A stretch of DNA of 64,000 nucleotides, from the NCBI GenBank assembly GCA_037042915.1, contig CM073195.1, positions 186,001 through 250,000 of the forward strand, written 5' to 3'. This document shows positions 43,150 to 54,166 of this stretch, in pieces; positions within the stretch are counted from its first letter, which is position 1; each line of letters opens with the position of its first letter. Below the pieces are notes generated by a model. It was not told where the DNA came from and made no database searches. It was given only the letters and a program-made list of their open reading frames with translations. This DNA is from Auricularia sp. M13. Its lineage: Eukaryota > Basidiomycota > Agaricomycetes > Auriculariales > Auriculariaceae. Made by a program: the position numbers and the translations under genes.

Positions 43150-45420
43150 ATGAGGGATACGACTAAGATAACGGAGGTGACGGAGAAACCGGCTGGGTAT
43201 TCGGTGCTGGCGGAGGCGATGAAGAGGAAGGCGGAGAAGAAGGAGGCGGAGAAGAAGAAGAAGAGAAAGCGGGATGACGAGAAAAGCGCTGGGGGCGAGA
43301 CAAGTGACAAAGTCACCATAACCACCAACGCGTGGGACCTGCTCGAAAGTGCAGCTGCCAACACCCAGGCGGAAAAACCGCGGGGCAAAGGCACCGGTCA
43401 CGGCAAGGTATTTCGGATCCCTAGCAGCGAGCTCATAGCTGATTGATTATGCAGACTACTCAGGAGTACAATGAAGAGTACGAGAAGTACAGGCCGCGAA
43501 TCATGGAGGCGATTTATGCCCTGGAAAGCGATTCATTGGCAGGGACTATTTGCGCTTGCCAGCACGAGCACGCGGCCGACGATAAACCGGACGACGACGG
43601 CGAGATCGACGCCGATAGCGCGCGTCTCAGAGTCTGGCGCTGCGTGGAATGCATAGACCAGGGCGTTTATTGCGCGACGTGTCTGAGGGAACGACATGCC
43701 GCGATGCCGTTTCACAGAGTTCAAAGATGGAATGGGCAATTCTTTGAGCACGCCGCGCTGCGTGATTGCGGCGTGCGGGTCGTACTTGGTCATCAAGGTC
43801 AGCAGTGCCCGAACCCAGGGAAGACTATAAATGCGACGATCGTGGACGTGACGGGGATACACAACCTCCCACTCACTCTGTGCGCATGTAGGGGTATCGG
43901 TGAGGATGCGCACGCACAATACGAGCAGTTCCTCGGCGCGCGTCTCTTCCCTGCGACGTTTATCCGGCCGTCAACAGCCTACACGTTTCGCCTGCTAGAT
44001 CACTGGCACATGGACGTTCTCCAGGGAAAGAAGCCCATCTACGACTACTGGCTGAGCCTGCAACGGCGAACGAAGCACGTTGCGAAAGACCTTGTGAGTC
44101 TCTCGGTCTCAAACATGCGCGATATCGCTGGCTGACGCTGGATCGCAGACTGGATATAAGGACTTTCGGCGCATCGCGCGATTCTGGCGAGACTTGACGT
44201 CGCGGAGACAGAGCGGGCAAGGACAGGGAATAGATGAGTTTTTGCCCAAGAATCGATACCCGGGTTCGGTGGCGGTGGTGTGCCCAGCCTGTCCAGAACC
44301 CGAGTTCAATCTCCCCGAGGATTGGCAACAAAGAATCAAGAACCCGGACGAGAGGCAGGTGTCGCAATTTCTGTTCAATTGGTCGGGCTGACTGTCTGTG
44401 ATAGACTCAAGTTTTCTAAAGTTTTATGTCTCGACGCATCGTACAAGGCATTTTCTAAGGCGAAGAACAACGACCTCGAAGATCGTCCTCTGAACCCTGG
44501 CGGAGCGTACTTCAGTGACTTTGATGGCACGAAAAGTTATGAGGCGCTGCATGCCGCGGATAAAGAGGTAGGAGACCATTAATCTCAGTCGGTTGAATTG
44601 GTAGCGCTCATAATTCATGCAGGAGAACGCTGGCCCCCGGGCAGGGTGGATAACATGCACCGCTTCGCAGGAGGAAAAAATACTGTGTTCTCGGGAATCG
44701 CAGCGGTAGTCTGTCGTCATGATGCATTCTACCCGAGGAGCGTTGTGAACCTGAAGAAAGGCGAAAAGTCAGTTGTTCCTCGAGGGGACAATATGACAAA
44801 GACTAACTTTCTGCAGATTTGCGATTTTGGATCTCTCTCAAAAACGCCTTAGGCCCGCATCCGAGCGAGGATCTGCCGCATTTCTTCTCATCTGACCGCG
44901 GGTGCCAGCTCTCTGTCAATATCGTCAGGCGATGGAGGAAAGAGTTCGGTGACGAGGAATTCGTGGCGCACCGCAGATTACTGGAGGAAGTGACCTGGGC
45001 GATTCCTAAGCTGCACATTCAGGGTCATAAAGAAGATTGCCAGTACTCGATGCATTTCGCGTATCTACCGGGCAGCGGTCGGACTTGCGGCGAAGGGGTC
45101 GAGCGAGTGTGGCCTGAGACGAACTCGACGGGTATGATCAGCAAAGACGCGAACATCGGAAATCGCGAGGATATCATCAACGATACCCACGGCGATTGGA
45201 ATCACAAAAAAGCGATAGACATGGGTATGGCAGTTGTCAATGTTGTTGAACTTCGATTAATATCATATCAGCCGCACAGCTTCTCAAGAAGGCCAAGGAC
45301 GCGTCCAAGAACGTCAGGACAGCAAAGAAGAAGCTGGAAGATTTCTCAGAGAGTCTAGACGACGGGAAGATCGCCGAATGGGTGGAGAAATACCCGAGCG
45401 AGCTGAGAACACGTCCTTCA
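43150..45420 (+). mobile_element. KDZ-superfamily transposase gene (CxC2 type)
   Basis: ATG 43150; three phase-0 exons can be placed: 43150-43407, 43455-44093 and 44149-44358, with introns of 47 and 55 nt. Domains in order: a Lys/Glu-rich start; a cysteine cluster typical of CxC2 domains of KDZ transposases (CACQHEHA ... CVECIDQGVYCATCLRERH); CPACPEPEFNLPEDW; the first catalytic region KVLCLDASYK with NPGGAYF; AVVCRHDAFYPRSVVNLKKG; then IPKLHIQGHKEDC, SGRTCGEGVERVWPETNST and DTHGDWNHKK, and AAQLLKKAKDASKNVRTAKK. Joins at ~44404, ~44640 and ~44815 need small frame corrections or unlisted introns. The C-terminus breaks off near 45420. KDZ (Kyakuja-Dileera-Zisupton) elements move by cut-and-paste and are abundant in mushrooms. 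No terminal inverted repeats were found. Confidence 0.85.
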
Positions 45421-45639
45421 AGTTTATTACGCGCTGTCCTGTTCACTGGCTGTGGCCTTCACCCGCTTTCCCAATATACCGTTTCCCCCGTGTTCGCTCT
45501 AGAGATACTAATCACATTGGTTGACGATATTTTTGGGCCCGCTTGGCGCTCAGTCGATGAATCGTTGAAGCGCGAAGACCGGGTAAACGACAATATGAAT
45601 CCTATGATATCTGACAGTAACCCTTGAGCACGTCTTTAT

Positions 45640-46720
45640 TGAGACGATGAGTGCTTAGTATCAGAACGAGCTTCTTGTCAATGATTTCACGTACTCTATG
45701 TGTTACTGGGTATTCAGCTTGAGGCTTAGTTCGCTTGCTAGGGAATACTTCGCCTAGCTTCATCGATCGCAATCGCGGCCGAGGACGAAGCAGCGGCACT
45801 CTGATTCTGGGCCGGCTGCGCAGTGGATGTATGTGCAGGCGGTGTCGGCGACGACGACTAATATTTGCGTCCAACCCATCAACCTTCTCGCACGCACCAG
45901 GCGGGAGCTCCTTGCAGCCCGTATGCTTGCGCACGAGATGAAACAGGAAGAGCACATACAGCCGCGGCGGGTGGGCGAAGTTGATGGCATTCTGTTCGAG
46001 CACGTCCGCGGGGTGCGCGACGAGCGCGAGGATGCCGGGCTTCTGCTCCAAGCTGACCATTGCCGAGAACTCGAGCCTGAGCAGCTTGAAGAGGAAGCCC
46101 GAGGCGAAGGTGCCGAAGATGAAGTGGCACTGGCGTTGCAGGGAGCACGTTCGCCATGCGCGCGTCACCGACGTCGCCGCGTTCCAACGCTGCACAGCGA
46201 ACCCGCCGGAGTGAGCATTCCAGCCAAGTAACGCAAGTCTGCGCTCACCTGCAGGAAGAACGGTCGTCCCGCGTGAGGTCCTGCTCAAACGCATGCTGGA
46301 AGCTGAACATGTCGAGTTCGCAGTAGTTGACGATGACGGGCATCAGGAGCGCGCGGTACACCGCCGCGAATCGTCGCCTGCCGGAAACACTCCGTCCACT
46401 CCTCCTTGAACGCCGGGAGCTGGTCGTCTTACAGGCGCGTCACCGACAAATAGTCGATATTCTACAGTGCGCGTGCCGAGGCACGTCAGAGCGGAAATAT
46501 GAAAGAGGGGAGGACACACCTTGTTCATACTCATGGGCGTCGCGCACTTGCCGAATTGCGCGGACGCCGAGCGGTCGATGTTGAAGCAGATCAGCCACAG
46601 GCGCTCGCAGTCGTGGATCTCGCGCGCGTGCATCTCGTCCCGCGGCTTCTGGCGCGAGGGCTGGTGCAGTTGAGGTCCATCGCGATCCTACAGTATGTCA
46701 GTGTAAGCGTTTCATTCCAT
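45640..46720 (-). pseudogene. Fungal-specific C6 transcription factor, C-terminal fragment
   Basis: ERLWLICFNIDRSASAQFG (about 46540-46620) is the signature of the fungal_trans regulatory domain (R.WL.CF..DR....FGKP). After an intron-like gap, DQLPAFKEEWTECFRQA, YRALLMPVIVNYCELDMFSF, QHAFEQDLTRDD, FLFKLLRLEFSAMVSLEQK and NFAHPPRLYVLFLFHLVRKH follow in changing frames, matching the C-terminal part of Zn2Cys6 regulators. The Zn2Cys6 DNA-binding domain itself is missing. The fragment lies between the broken end of the KDZ gene (+) and an NRPS fragment (-). Frame breaks and the missing N-terminus make it a pseudogene. Confidence 0.65.
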
Positions 46721-46779
46721 GGATACGGAGGCAGCGAAGAACGAACCGATTAGCCAGCCCTTTGAAGGTACGACCGGTC

Positions 46780-48705
46780 CTCTTTCCCCCCGTGCGGACG
46801 GCGCGTAGTCGCACATGATGATGTACGCCTGGAAGAGCTCGACGCACTTCCAAGCATCAATCCGCGAAGAGCAGGCGGTCCGGGCGGCTGAGCTGCAGCG
46901 TCGCGACGGGGACCCACGCGACGTCCGGCGAAGATATGAGCGCGTTGAACTCGGGCAGCTCGACGCGCACGCCGCCTAGCTCGACGAGGTTGTCTGTGCG
47001 CCCGACGAATTCGATCGTCCCGTCGGGTAGAATTCTGGCATAGCGGTAAATCAGTCCGTGGGAATGAAGACAAGAATGATACACACCGCAGAATGTCCTC
47101 CGTGAGGTATATCATGCCAGCCTGCGTGTGTCCGACAGACTTGGCGGCACTCTTGTCCGGCTGCTGGTGATATTCCCTCTTGCATTCTGCTATTCGCCGA
47201 TTGCTGCAATAAATATCAGCATAGGACGCAATAAACTCCGAGTACATGCCCAGCTCTCCCGCAGCGCCTCTGGGGAGGATGCGGTCGTCCCTGACCGCAA
47301 AGCAGCTGATGGTACTGGGCGGGCGGCCGAGCTTGCCTGCCTTGGTGCCCCCTCCAGGCGTCCATATCCGAACTATGAGAAAAATATTAGCGAACTTGTC
47401 GACGCTCACCACGCCCGGCACGCACCATAAGCCCGCCACAGAGTCGGGCAGTTTCTCCCCGATACTAATCAGAATGATTCATTGGCGTACCGCACTCGTG
47501 TTGGTGAAAGTTTGACTAACGAATGCGTGGATCACCGCGATCGTGTGGTAGAACTCGGGGAACGACCCCAGGAGCAACGAGCGGGACGCCGAGCACAGCG
47601 TCCCGCAAGGCGCGCCCCAGGTGTAGAAGAAGTCTTGAACCTGTAAATGTGACGCACACTACTGTCAGTAGGAATGGGGGGTCATTAGGATACCAGCACC
47701 GCAGCATCAAAAGGCAGAAAACCTGATGACGCGTAAAAAAATGCTTCGAAATCCGGCATAAAACGGAAAGCGTACTGGGATGCAGCGGACATCGTCGTGG
47801 TTGGGAGCGCCATCGTCCCGCTCGCGCAAATGAAATACGCCAGCGTCGATGGATTTGCGCCGCACTCCACGACGGGCTGTTCGGCCTCTGGCATGTCTTG
47901 GGCGATGAAGTCCGCAATGGCGAGGACGGTGACCACGCGGTCAGTCGGCAGCGCGTTGTCGGCGACGAGCGCGTCTCGCTCAGCGGCGGTTCCGACCAAG
48001 GCGACCGGCCCGCCTGTGCGCGTGAGCAGGCTCACTTAGCGTCCGGACCGCCGGCACCAAGACCCTCCAGCCTATATGCACTCATGTCGGTTCAACAGGT
48101 CCCCGAAGAACCCATAGTGACAGGCTTAAGCTCATGAGGGTCTCCACGCACAGCGGCACGGCGGCGCCAACAACAGAGTCGCCTCCTGCAGCGTCTTGGA
48201 TAAACCTCGCCAGGACGCTCGCCATGCGATCACTTGACCGCCCCAAAACCACAGCGCATGCCTGTCCGCTCTCTCGCGCGCATTGCGGTCCAATGCCCTG
48301 TGCAGCAGCTCGCCGTCGGGCACAGCTCGCCGTCGGGGTTTCGCATTCAGCGCTGCCTGGAGCTCCTCGCGAATGGCTGCGGCGTTGTCCAGAAATGCAC
48401 ATGTCGGGTTCGCCTAGATACCCATGCGCCGCGACGTCCATCAGCTGCCGCAGCAGACATTCTGTCGCGAGCCGCGACAGCCATCGCTCCTGTGCATTGG
48501 GGTCGACCACGATGCGCACAGCCAACTTCTCGTCGTCGGTTTTGCTCCCGTCGCCGTCGAAGTAGAGGGCAGTATCGGCGCCCGGTTTGGAGACAACATC
48601 GACGCCAATGACTGCGGTGCCGCGTGCCGCCCCCTTTGCGCGCCCGCGAAGGCTAGACAAGTTTGGGATAAGCTCGAGCGTCCAGCCTGCAACTTTCGTC
48701 AGCAC
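46780..48705 (-). pseudogene. NRPS fragment: condensation tail plus adenylation domain
   Basis: On the minus strand a condensation-domain end (TALYFDGDGSKTDDEKLAVR, then RWLSRLATECLLRQLMDVAA) is followed by the start of an adenylation domain (LLHRALDRNARERADRHALW), SVVGAAVPLCVETLMSLSL, the A3-like core LAYFICASGTMALPTTT (degenerate: the family has YTSGSTGxPK), an A5-like GRPPSTISCFAVRDDR, and the A8-like block FVGRTDNLVELGGVRVELPE. Carrier domain and A10 are missing at this end. Adenylation domains activate amino or aryl acids. A further condensation-like stretch may extend up to about 49240 (weak). Several frame changes occur; I regard it as non-functional. Confidence 0.65.
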
Positions 48706-49244
48706 CGCGACTGTAGCCCGGGCTGCCTCGCACCTTCGTCCGCGGCGTTCACACTAAGCGCATCCGCGTTTGTACCACTGTCGGTCGCCAGCTCTATCAC
48801 GACTCAGTGATAACTTGCAACTGCCATCGTCATCCACTCCGAATCGTTGCCCGCGGTCTTGCCGGGTCCTTTTGTGAGGCCTTGAACGACGCAGGATGGG
48901 ATTGCCAACACAGAGCACATATTCCAGGCGCGACAAGTTCCTCAACTGCTTGCGCGCTTTGCTTAATGGAGACACGGGAGAAACAACGCATCTACTCACG
49001 AAAACGACACAGCGGTGGGCCACCCAGCATCGGTTGGACACGCACCGCACGTTCACGTACTCGCGCTGAACCACCAGCCGTACGGTCGGTGCACTGTGCG
49101 CCGCGACCCGGACAGGAGCTCCGCAGAAGACACAGGACGGTGCCGCGACCGACGACCGAGCTTCGACAAGGCACACGGATTGCCACCAATATCCTTCCCG
49201 GCGCGGGCATCGTCTTCAATAAATCTCGCCGCACGACTTGGCTT

Positions 49245-50035
49245 ACTGCCGAGACTGGTAGCCCAAATAATATATATCGCGATCACAGCCAGATAGATAG
49301 TAGACGACCTTCGACAACTCGTGACATCCCAAACCTTCAGGAAAATAGTCTCCTTTATTACGCCACAATCATTCGCATATATTTTCGGCGTTCCGAGTCA
49401 GAAACCAGACCTTGTTCAAGCAAACTGTGCATGACGGGCGTCAGCCGAGTACTAGAGACGAGCTTCTGAAGCTTGCTCAACTGACAGCATGGGAACCCAC
49501 TTGGTGTCCTTTGTATCTAGGACTTAGGCATTGCAGAGCTTCTGTCCTTGGCTTCAATGGCCAAAATACGACGTTTGAGCTCCGAAACTATATGTATATG
49601 TTTGTCTGCGACTGTCTGTGAGGAATGACACTGCTTACCTGCGCCATCAATGCTAGACCAATCCTCCCACAAGCAAGTTGTTGCAACAGTAGACTCAACC
49701 TTGCTCTACGAGCCATTGTCATTCAAAGAAGAAGCTATCTCATGCACTGCGTACCAATGCTTTCGCAGCCTTGGCAAGGGACTCATGGATTCCACCGATT
49801 CTCTCTCGGAATTCTTGTAGACGCGTTGTCACCTCAGCATCCATATGTAGGCGCTCTTGAATAAGGCTCTTCAACTCGGCGTATAATTTGTTCTCCTCAG
49901 GAGTTCCGCCTTGACGGCTGAGCACGTCCTGCAATTCGCTCGTAGTAGACATGGGTAGGCACGAGTGGCAACACGGGGATCGCCGGTATCTGACTTGGGA
50001 TCCTACGCATGACGTGATGCTTGGCGTTCGCTTTG
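49245..50035. other. No gene apart from a small minus-strand ORF
   Basis: Short frames only, except the ORF at 49740-49952 listed separately. Its 5' end is 88 bases from the MITE. Confidence 0.45.
49740..49952 (-). CDS. Small helical protein (70 aa)
   Basis: ATG 49952 to a stop at 49740 encodes 70 residues (MSTTSELQDVLSRQGGTPEE, then KLYAELKSLIQERLHMDAEV and LQEFRERIGGIHESLAKAAK). The whole chain is one amphipathic, charged helix without prolines after residue 18, more protein-like than surrounding frames. A donor-like gtacgc near the end (KAL|gtacgc) could mean the gene continues in further exons that I could not place. Family unknown. Confidence 0.45.
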   Translation of the reverse strand: MSTTSELQDVLSRQGGTPEENKLYAELKSLIQERLHMDAEVTTRLQEFRERIGGIHESLAKAAKALVRSA

Positions 50036-50040
50036 TTCTA

Positions 50041-50520
50041 CTGCCCTTTGCATAATATTCCGGACAGCTCCGAAAAGAAAAAGCGGGCGGGGCCGACCGA
50101 ACCCCCGACGAACACCGCCCGGCAGGCAGTAGCGACCGATTTTCGCCTGCTGCAGGTTAACTTACAACATAGGGAGCACTGCACCGCCATACTACACGCA
50201 TCCCGCCGGAAAAATTGGCTAAAAAGGCGCGCTCGCCGTCTGCGCCGTGCACGACGACGGAGCTGGGCAAATCGGCCGATGCCGCTCAAACCGCAGCCCG
50301 GAGGGCTGGCGGGCGAGCACACCGCAACGGCACTTCCAATCCTCAAAGAAGCTGCGCGGAAGAGGTTTCCAGCCTCCCCGAGGCCAGCCATGTACTTGGA
50401 TTGCGTGTATCTGCGCATATACCGTCGCTACCGTCTGCCGGGCTGGGTTGGTCGGGGGTTCGGTCGGCCCCGCCCGCTTTTTCTTTTTCGGAGCTGTCCG
50501 GAATATTATGCAAAGGGCAG
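50041..50520. mobile_element. 480-bp MITE with ~95-bp TIRs and TA flanks
   Basis: The first ~95 bases (ctgccctttgcataatattc...) and the last ~95 bases (...gaatattatgcaaagggcag) are reverse complements with few differences, for example one extra A in the aaaagaaaaag run. TA precedes the element (50039-50040) and TA follows it (50521-50522), as expected for a TA target duplication of Tc1/mariner-like elements. The ~290-bp interior has no credible protein. A non-autonomous element mobilised by a transposase elsewhere is the natural reading. Confidence 0.85.
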
Positions 50521-50524
50521 TACC

Positions 50525-51285
50525 AGGGCGACGGTGCAAAGCTCAGGCTCATTACTGCAAACGATCGCGGCGTGGACGACCATCGGGCGAGGCTGGCGGC
50601 GTTCACGTCATGCTGCATCGATGGCGACCTCGGACGTTGCAGACATTGCTGGCTTGCGACTCAAGAGCCTCGGTCGTTCCCCATGGCCACTGGGACCTCC
50701 CCGTCTTATGCAAATGTCCTATCCTATCCTATCCAATGTAATAAGTAAACTTTTGCTAAGCCAAGGAGACATATGTAGTCCAAAATACCGGATGGTGCAA
50801 GCACTGGGTAAGAGGGGCCCCTGCATACACCGTGTAATTAGGGCTGGAATCCAACGCTCCCGCTCTCGTCGGGATGTCTGCTCGGCTCGGCGACCCCATC
50901 AACTCGCCCACAGCGCCTGGTTGTTCTGCCACCGTGTCGCTTCAACTTGCAGTATGCTTGCTACCTACTTGCTGCTCCCATTCTCGTCGCAGCCGAGGCC
51001 CGCGGTTTTGGCGCGCTATGGATGCACGGTAGGTTCACGTGAAGTTGCGTATGCGCTCGTCGCTGAGGGTCATGCAGGTCCATTGCCGGCGGCGCACTAC
51101 CAGCTGTCCATGGCAATGGCCACACCAGATTGAGGCGTGTGGTGGCACCGCCGACGCGCAGAGCTTGCGTCGTCCGCCAACGGCGCGCATGCACTGTTCC
51201 ACTAACTGATAACGCGCGTGAAATTGCTCGAAGCATGATCGTCGCGCACGTCTTGTTACTTCGTCCAAGCAGCTTTCCACTCGCC
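50525..51285. other. No gene recognised
   Basis: Holds copy 2 of the (TATCC)-tailed repeat at 50664-50735. Otherwise there are only short frames; a longer plus-strand frame running through the MITE has no domain content. Confidence 0.45.
50664..50735 (+). mobile_element. 3' end of the (TATCC)-tailed dispersed repeat, copy 2
   Basis: gagcctcggtcgttcc, tgggacctccccgtctt and a tcctatcctatcctatcc tail match copy 1 at 25621-25685 in the same order. Similarity fades upstream of 50660, as expected for a 5'-truncated retroelement copy. Confidence 0.55.
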
Positions 51286-51289
51286 GAGT

Positions 51290-52920
51290 TCAAACAACGC
51301 CCTCGTCCTCGCGCCGCGCAAACTCCTGCTCGTGATGCAGCTGCTCCGTCTCGCGCTTCAGCCGCTCGCGCTCGCGCTCCGCCGCCTCCCAGTTGCGCCG
51401 CGCGCACTCGTCCGCTAACACGGTCAATACGTCCTGTTCTTCGCGACGCGCCCTCTCGGCACGCTCCTGCTCCTCGCGCGCCCAATACGATTGACGCGCT
51501 CCTGCTCCTCGCGCCGCGCACGCTTAACCCTCTCCAGCTCAGCTGTCTCTCCTCAGCCTCGCGCCGCAGCCGCTCGTGCTCCTCCGCCTCGCCTTCCTGC
51601 TGCGCGCGATCCTCAGCTTCCCGCTGGAGCCGCTCGCGCTCGTCGGCAGCTTCGCGTTTGCGCCGCTTCCGCGCGCGGTCCTCTGACTCGCGCCGCTGCT
51701 GCGCGCGGTTATCCGCGTCGGCCTGCTGCTGATGCCTACGCTCCGCATCAACCTGCTGCTGCTGCCTTTGCTCAGGATTGGTCTGGTCGGCAGGTCGCAC
51801 CTGCGGCATCGCAGGCTTCGCATCACCAAGCGACGAAGGCGGCACAGTCGCATACGGCGAAGCAGGTTTCGCATGCCCCATAGCCGGCGTGCCCGGCGTA
51901 CTGCTCGAGGCATTACTCGCCTTCCTCTGCAGCCCCATCTCCACGCGCTCACCCGCATTGAACGTCTTGGAGTACGTCAATGAGCGCTTCGTCGTCGTCA
52001 GCGGTGGTGCTGCATCGTTGGTGGTGTACGAGTTCTCGCGGTGGATTGCGGGGCGCGAGGGAAGGGGCGGGTACCTGGTATATTGACGGACACGCTTCCC
52101 TGGGCGGGGTGCGGTGTACGGGTGCTGCTGTCGTCGTGGCTGAGGTGTCGCGGGGCGGCGCGGCGTAACGGTGAAGAGTCTGCGGAGTTGGAGTTAGAGG
52201 CGGCTGTGGAGGAGGTGGAGCGCGTAGGCGGGAACGTCCTCCCATCCCCGCCCTCGCCACTCGCACTATCCTCCTCCTCCGTGCTTGCCTCATCCCCACT
52301 CTCGTGCTCGCCCACCTCCTCCTCGCGAAGACTAGAGCGCGCACTCCTCAATCGCGCAGGATGGCCCACGAGGAAACGTACTGCGGCGAAAGAGATAACG
52401 AGCAGCCACATATGAAAGAACAAGAACAAGTTGTTCTCGCGCTCCGAGTCCTGGAACATCTGATCCGGGTAGCGTACCGCAGCGGCGCACGTATCGGACA
52501 CCCAGAGGTTGCCGTTGGGGTCGCGGATACCGGTGGGAATGCAAATGCCGACGATGAAGAGCCCGACGAGCGACGAGTTGCGGATGTCGCGGACGAGCGT
52601 CATGTCTTGCGTAAAAAACATCCTCTTCTTTACGCTGGCACCGCCATCGTCGTGATTCAAGTCGCTGTCGCTATCTTGCAGAAAGAGGAGGGCAGCGCAG
52701 TGAACGAAGATGACGACGAAAAAGCAGATGTGGAAAGGCCTGAGCGTGATGCGGGTGTACTGCTAGTCGGGTCGCGTGAGTCTGTGCAAGTGCAAAAGGG
52801 CGGGCAGAGGCTCATTCGCCGTCGTCGGACGACGTTGCGCGGCGAGAACGCGGTGACGAGCTGGTATGTACTCCTGGCTACAATATGAATCCTTTCTGCC
52901 AAGCAAACCCCGCTCCGCAA
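51290..52920 (-). CDS. Membrane protein with Ser-rich linker and coiled-coil tail
   Basis: Reading from about 52920: a hydrophobic span ITLRPFHICFFVVIFVHCAA (about 52740-52680), a loop (NHDDGGASVKKRMFFTQDMT), a second span SSLVGLFIVGICIPTGI and a third LFLFFHMWLLVISFAAVRFL; then an acidic Ser/Thr/Pro-rich linker (GDEASTEEEDSASGEGGDG). After a one-base frame change near 52010, TTKRSLTYSKTFNAGERVEM begins a Gln/Arg/Glu-rich coil (QQQQVDAERRHQQQADADNR ... RREEQDVLTVLADECARRNW), which after another shift near 51480 ends at a stop at 51290. The topology suggests a polytopic membrane protein with a cytosolic coiled coil. Family unknown. The two frame changes may be introns, indels or errors. Confidence 0.45.
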
Positions 52921-52929
52921 GTTCGTCAC

Positions 52930-53930
52930 TAGAAGCTGGTGCAAATTGCTACATACGGGCTATGCAGGAGCAGATGCAACACGGCGCCCAGCTCCGGGTG
53001 CGCCGGCTCTGTTGCAGACGCATCCCGATCCCGATACGTTCCTCGAACAGCTCGAGCTCGAAGAGTACTAAGTATGAGATGCTGACAAAACCAACCAAAC
53101 CAACCATGCCAAACATACCAACGGCCAGATATGACCGCTACAGCCGATTATACCGGTATATCCGAAGCTCCGGTGCTGCGGCCGCTTTGCCAGCAATGCA
53201 TCCGATGTTTGTGTGTTTGGCCTTCGTCGACTTTTGCCTCATCGCCGTCATCGACGCAACGGCGCTGGTAATGCGCTGTACGACGCGGGCATCTTCGGCC
53301 CCATCTTTACTCGCGATAGCCGCGCACCACGTTCCTTCTTACTTTTTTTTGCGCCCATAGCCTAAGATTTCATGCTACCCGTCATCCTCGTTCCCCACAG
53401 GCCTCCGGCCTGCAGCCCGCATCTACCGCAATGCGTGCATTCGCTGCGACGGTGTGCAGTGCGCATCCTACGCTCTTTGCTGTACACCAGGATGCTGCGC
53501 TGCTGACGCCGTGTGTGAGTGCACGCGCAATGCTGCGTCGTGCACGCACGATGGTACGCATCGCCGCCGCCGTTGCAGTGTTGCACGCACCGCGCGGCGC
53601 CGAGCTGCCATTGCATGTAACACTTACGTCGGCGCGGAGAGCGCTCGAGACGCCGGCTTACGCCATGTTCACCGTCTCGCGCTGCGTTCGCACGCGTCCA
53701 CCCCTCGCGCGGCCTCGTTTCCCCCAGTCCCGCGCCCCACCCCGTCCTATCCCCATCCACACCACTTCCGCTCTATTCCGTTGTGCCCATCCACGCGCGC
53801 CGCGACTCTCCCGAGCTCGTTGCCGCCTCGCCGTGATGTCATATCCGGCCTGCGCTCTTACACCCTATCTTTTTGACCACTGCAACACGGTATTGTATTG
53901 CTTCGCCTCCTTTCAAGTTATGCTGGATTG
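52930..53930. other. No gene recognised
   Basis: Contains one arm of the inverted repeat at 53084-53112. The plus strand at 53430-53560 has a Cys-rich frame (CIRCDGVQCASYALCCTPGC) without a known finger pattern. The rest is low-information. Confidence 0.4.
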
Positions 53931-54087
53931 CGTAATCAAAGGGATAGGATACTATGTACATAAAGCGGGGAGGTCGTAGTGAGGAACGACCGCTCTGCTT
54001 TCGCGCTGTACGCGGAGATTGCGGCGCGGAATAACGAGCTCGGTGAGCCAGTCGTTGGCATGGTTGGTTTGGTTGGCCGGTTTTGTC
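53084..54087. repeat. 29-33 bp inverted repeat pair enclosing ~1 kb
   Basis: gacaaaaccaaccaaaccaaccatgccaa (53084-53112) recurs in reverse complement at 54055-54087, with an extra ggcc. The right arm belongs to the minus-strand dispersed repeat (copy 3), so the left arm may be the surviving 5' part of another, opposite copy. Confidence 0.7.
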
Positions 54088-54090
54088 CGG
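53938..54090 (-). mobile_element. (TATCC)-tailed dispersed repeat, copy 3 (minus)
   Basis: On the minus strand: gacaaaaccggccaaccaaa, then, further on, gcagagcggtcgttcctcac, gacctccccgcttta and tagtatcctatccc. The 3' half matches copies at 25621 and 50664; this is the longest copy, about 150 bp. The simple tail is shorter (two units). Confidence 0.55.
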
Positions 54091-54166
54091 ATCTCCGACG
54101 TTGTGAACTACTGACGCCCATCCCCAGCTCCTGATATCCTGTGTCTAACAAGCACAGCGCCGTGCC

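Noticed and set aside
40608-45420. TET/JBP dioxygenase as KDZ partner
   Set aside because: Mushroom KDZ elements often neighbour TET/JBP genes, so I looked for an HxD...H double-stranded beta-helix; the accessory gene shows no such pattern.
48754-49240. Extension of the NRPS condensation domain upstream
   Set aside because: Stretches such as ARKQLRNLSRLEYV are suggestive, but frame changes and lack of the HHxxxDG motif leave it unsupported.
50021-51133. 370-codon plus-strand frame
   Set aside because: It runs straight through the MITE including both inverted arms and has no domain; a by-product of GC-rich sequence.
53430-53560. Cys-rich plus-strand frame as a Zn2Cys6 finger
   Set aside because: Cysteine spacing does not fit CxxCxxxxxxC...CxxC, and the frame has no basic linker.
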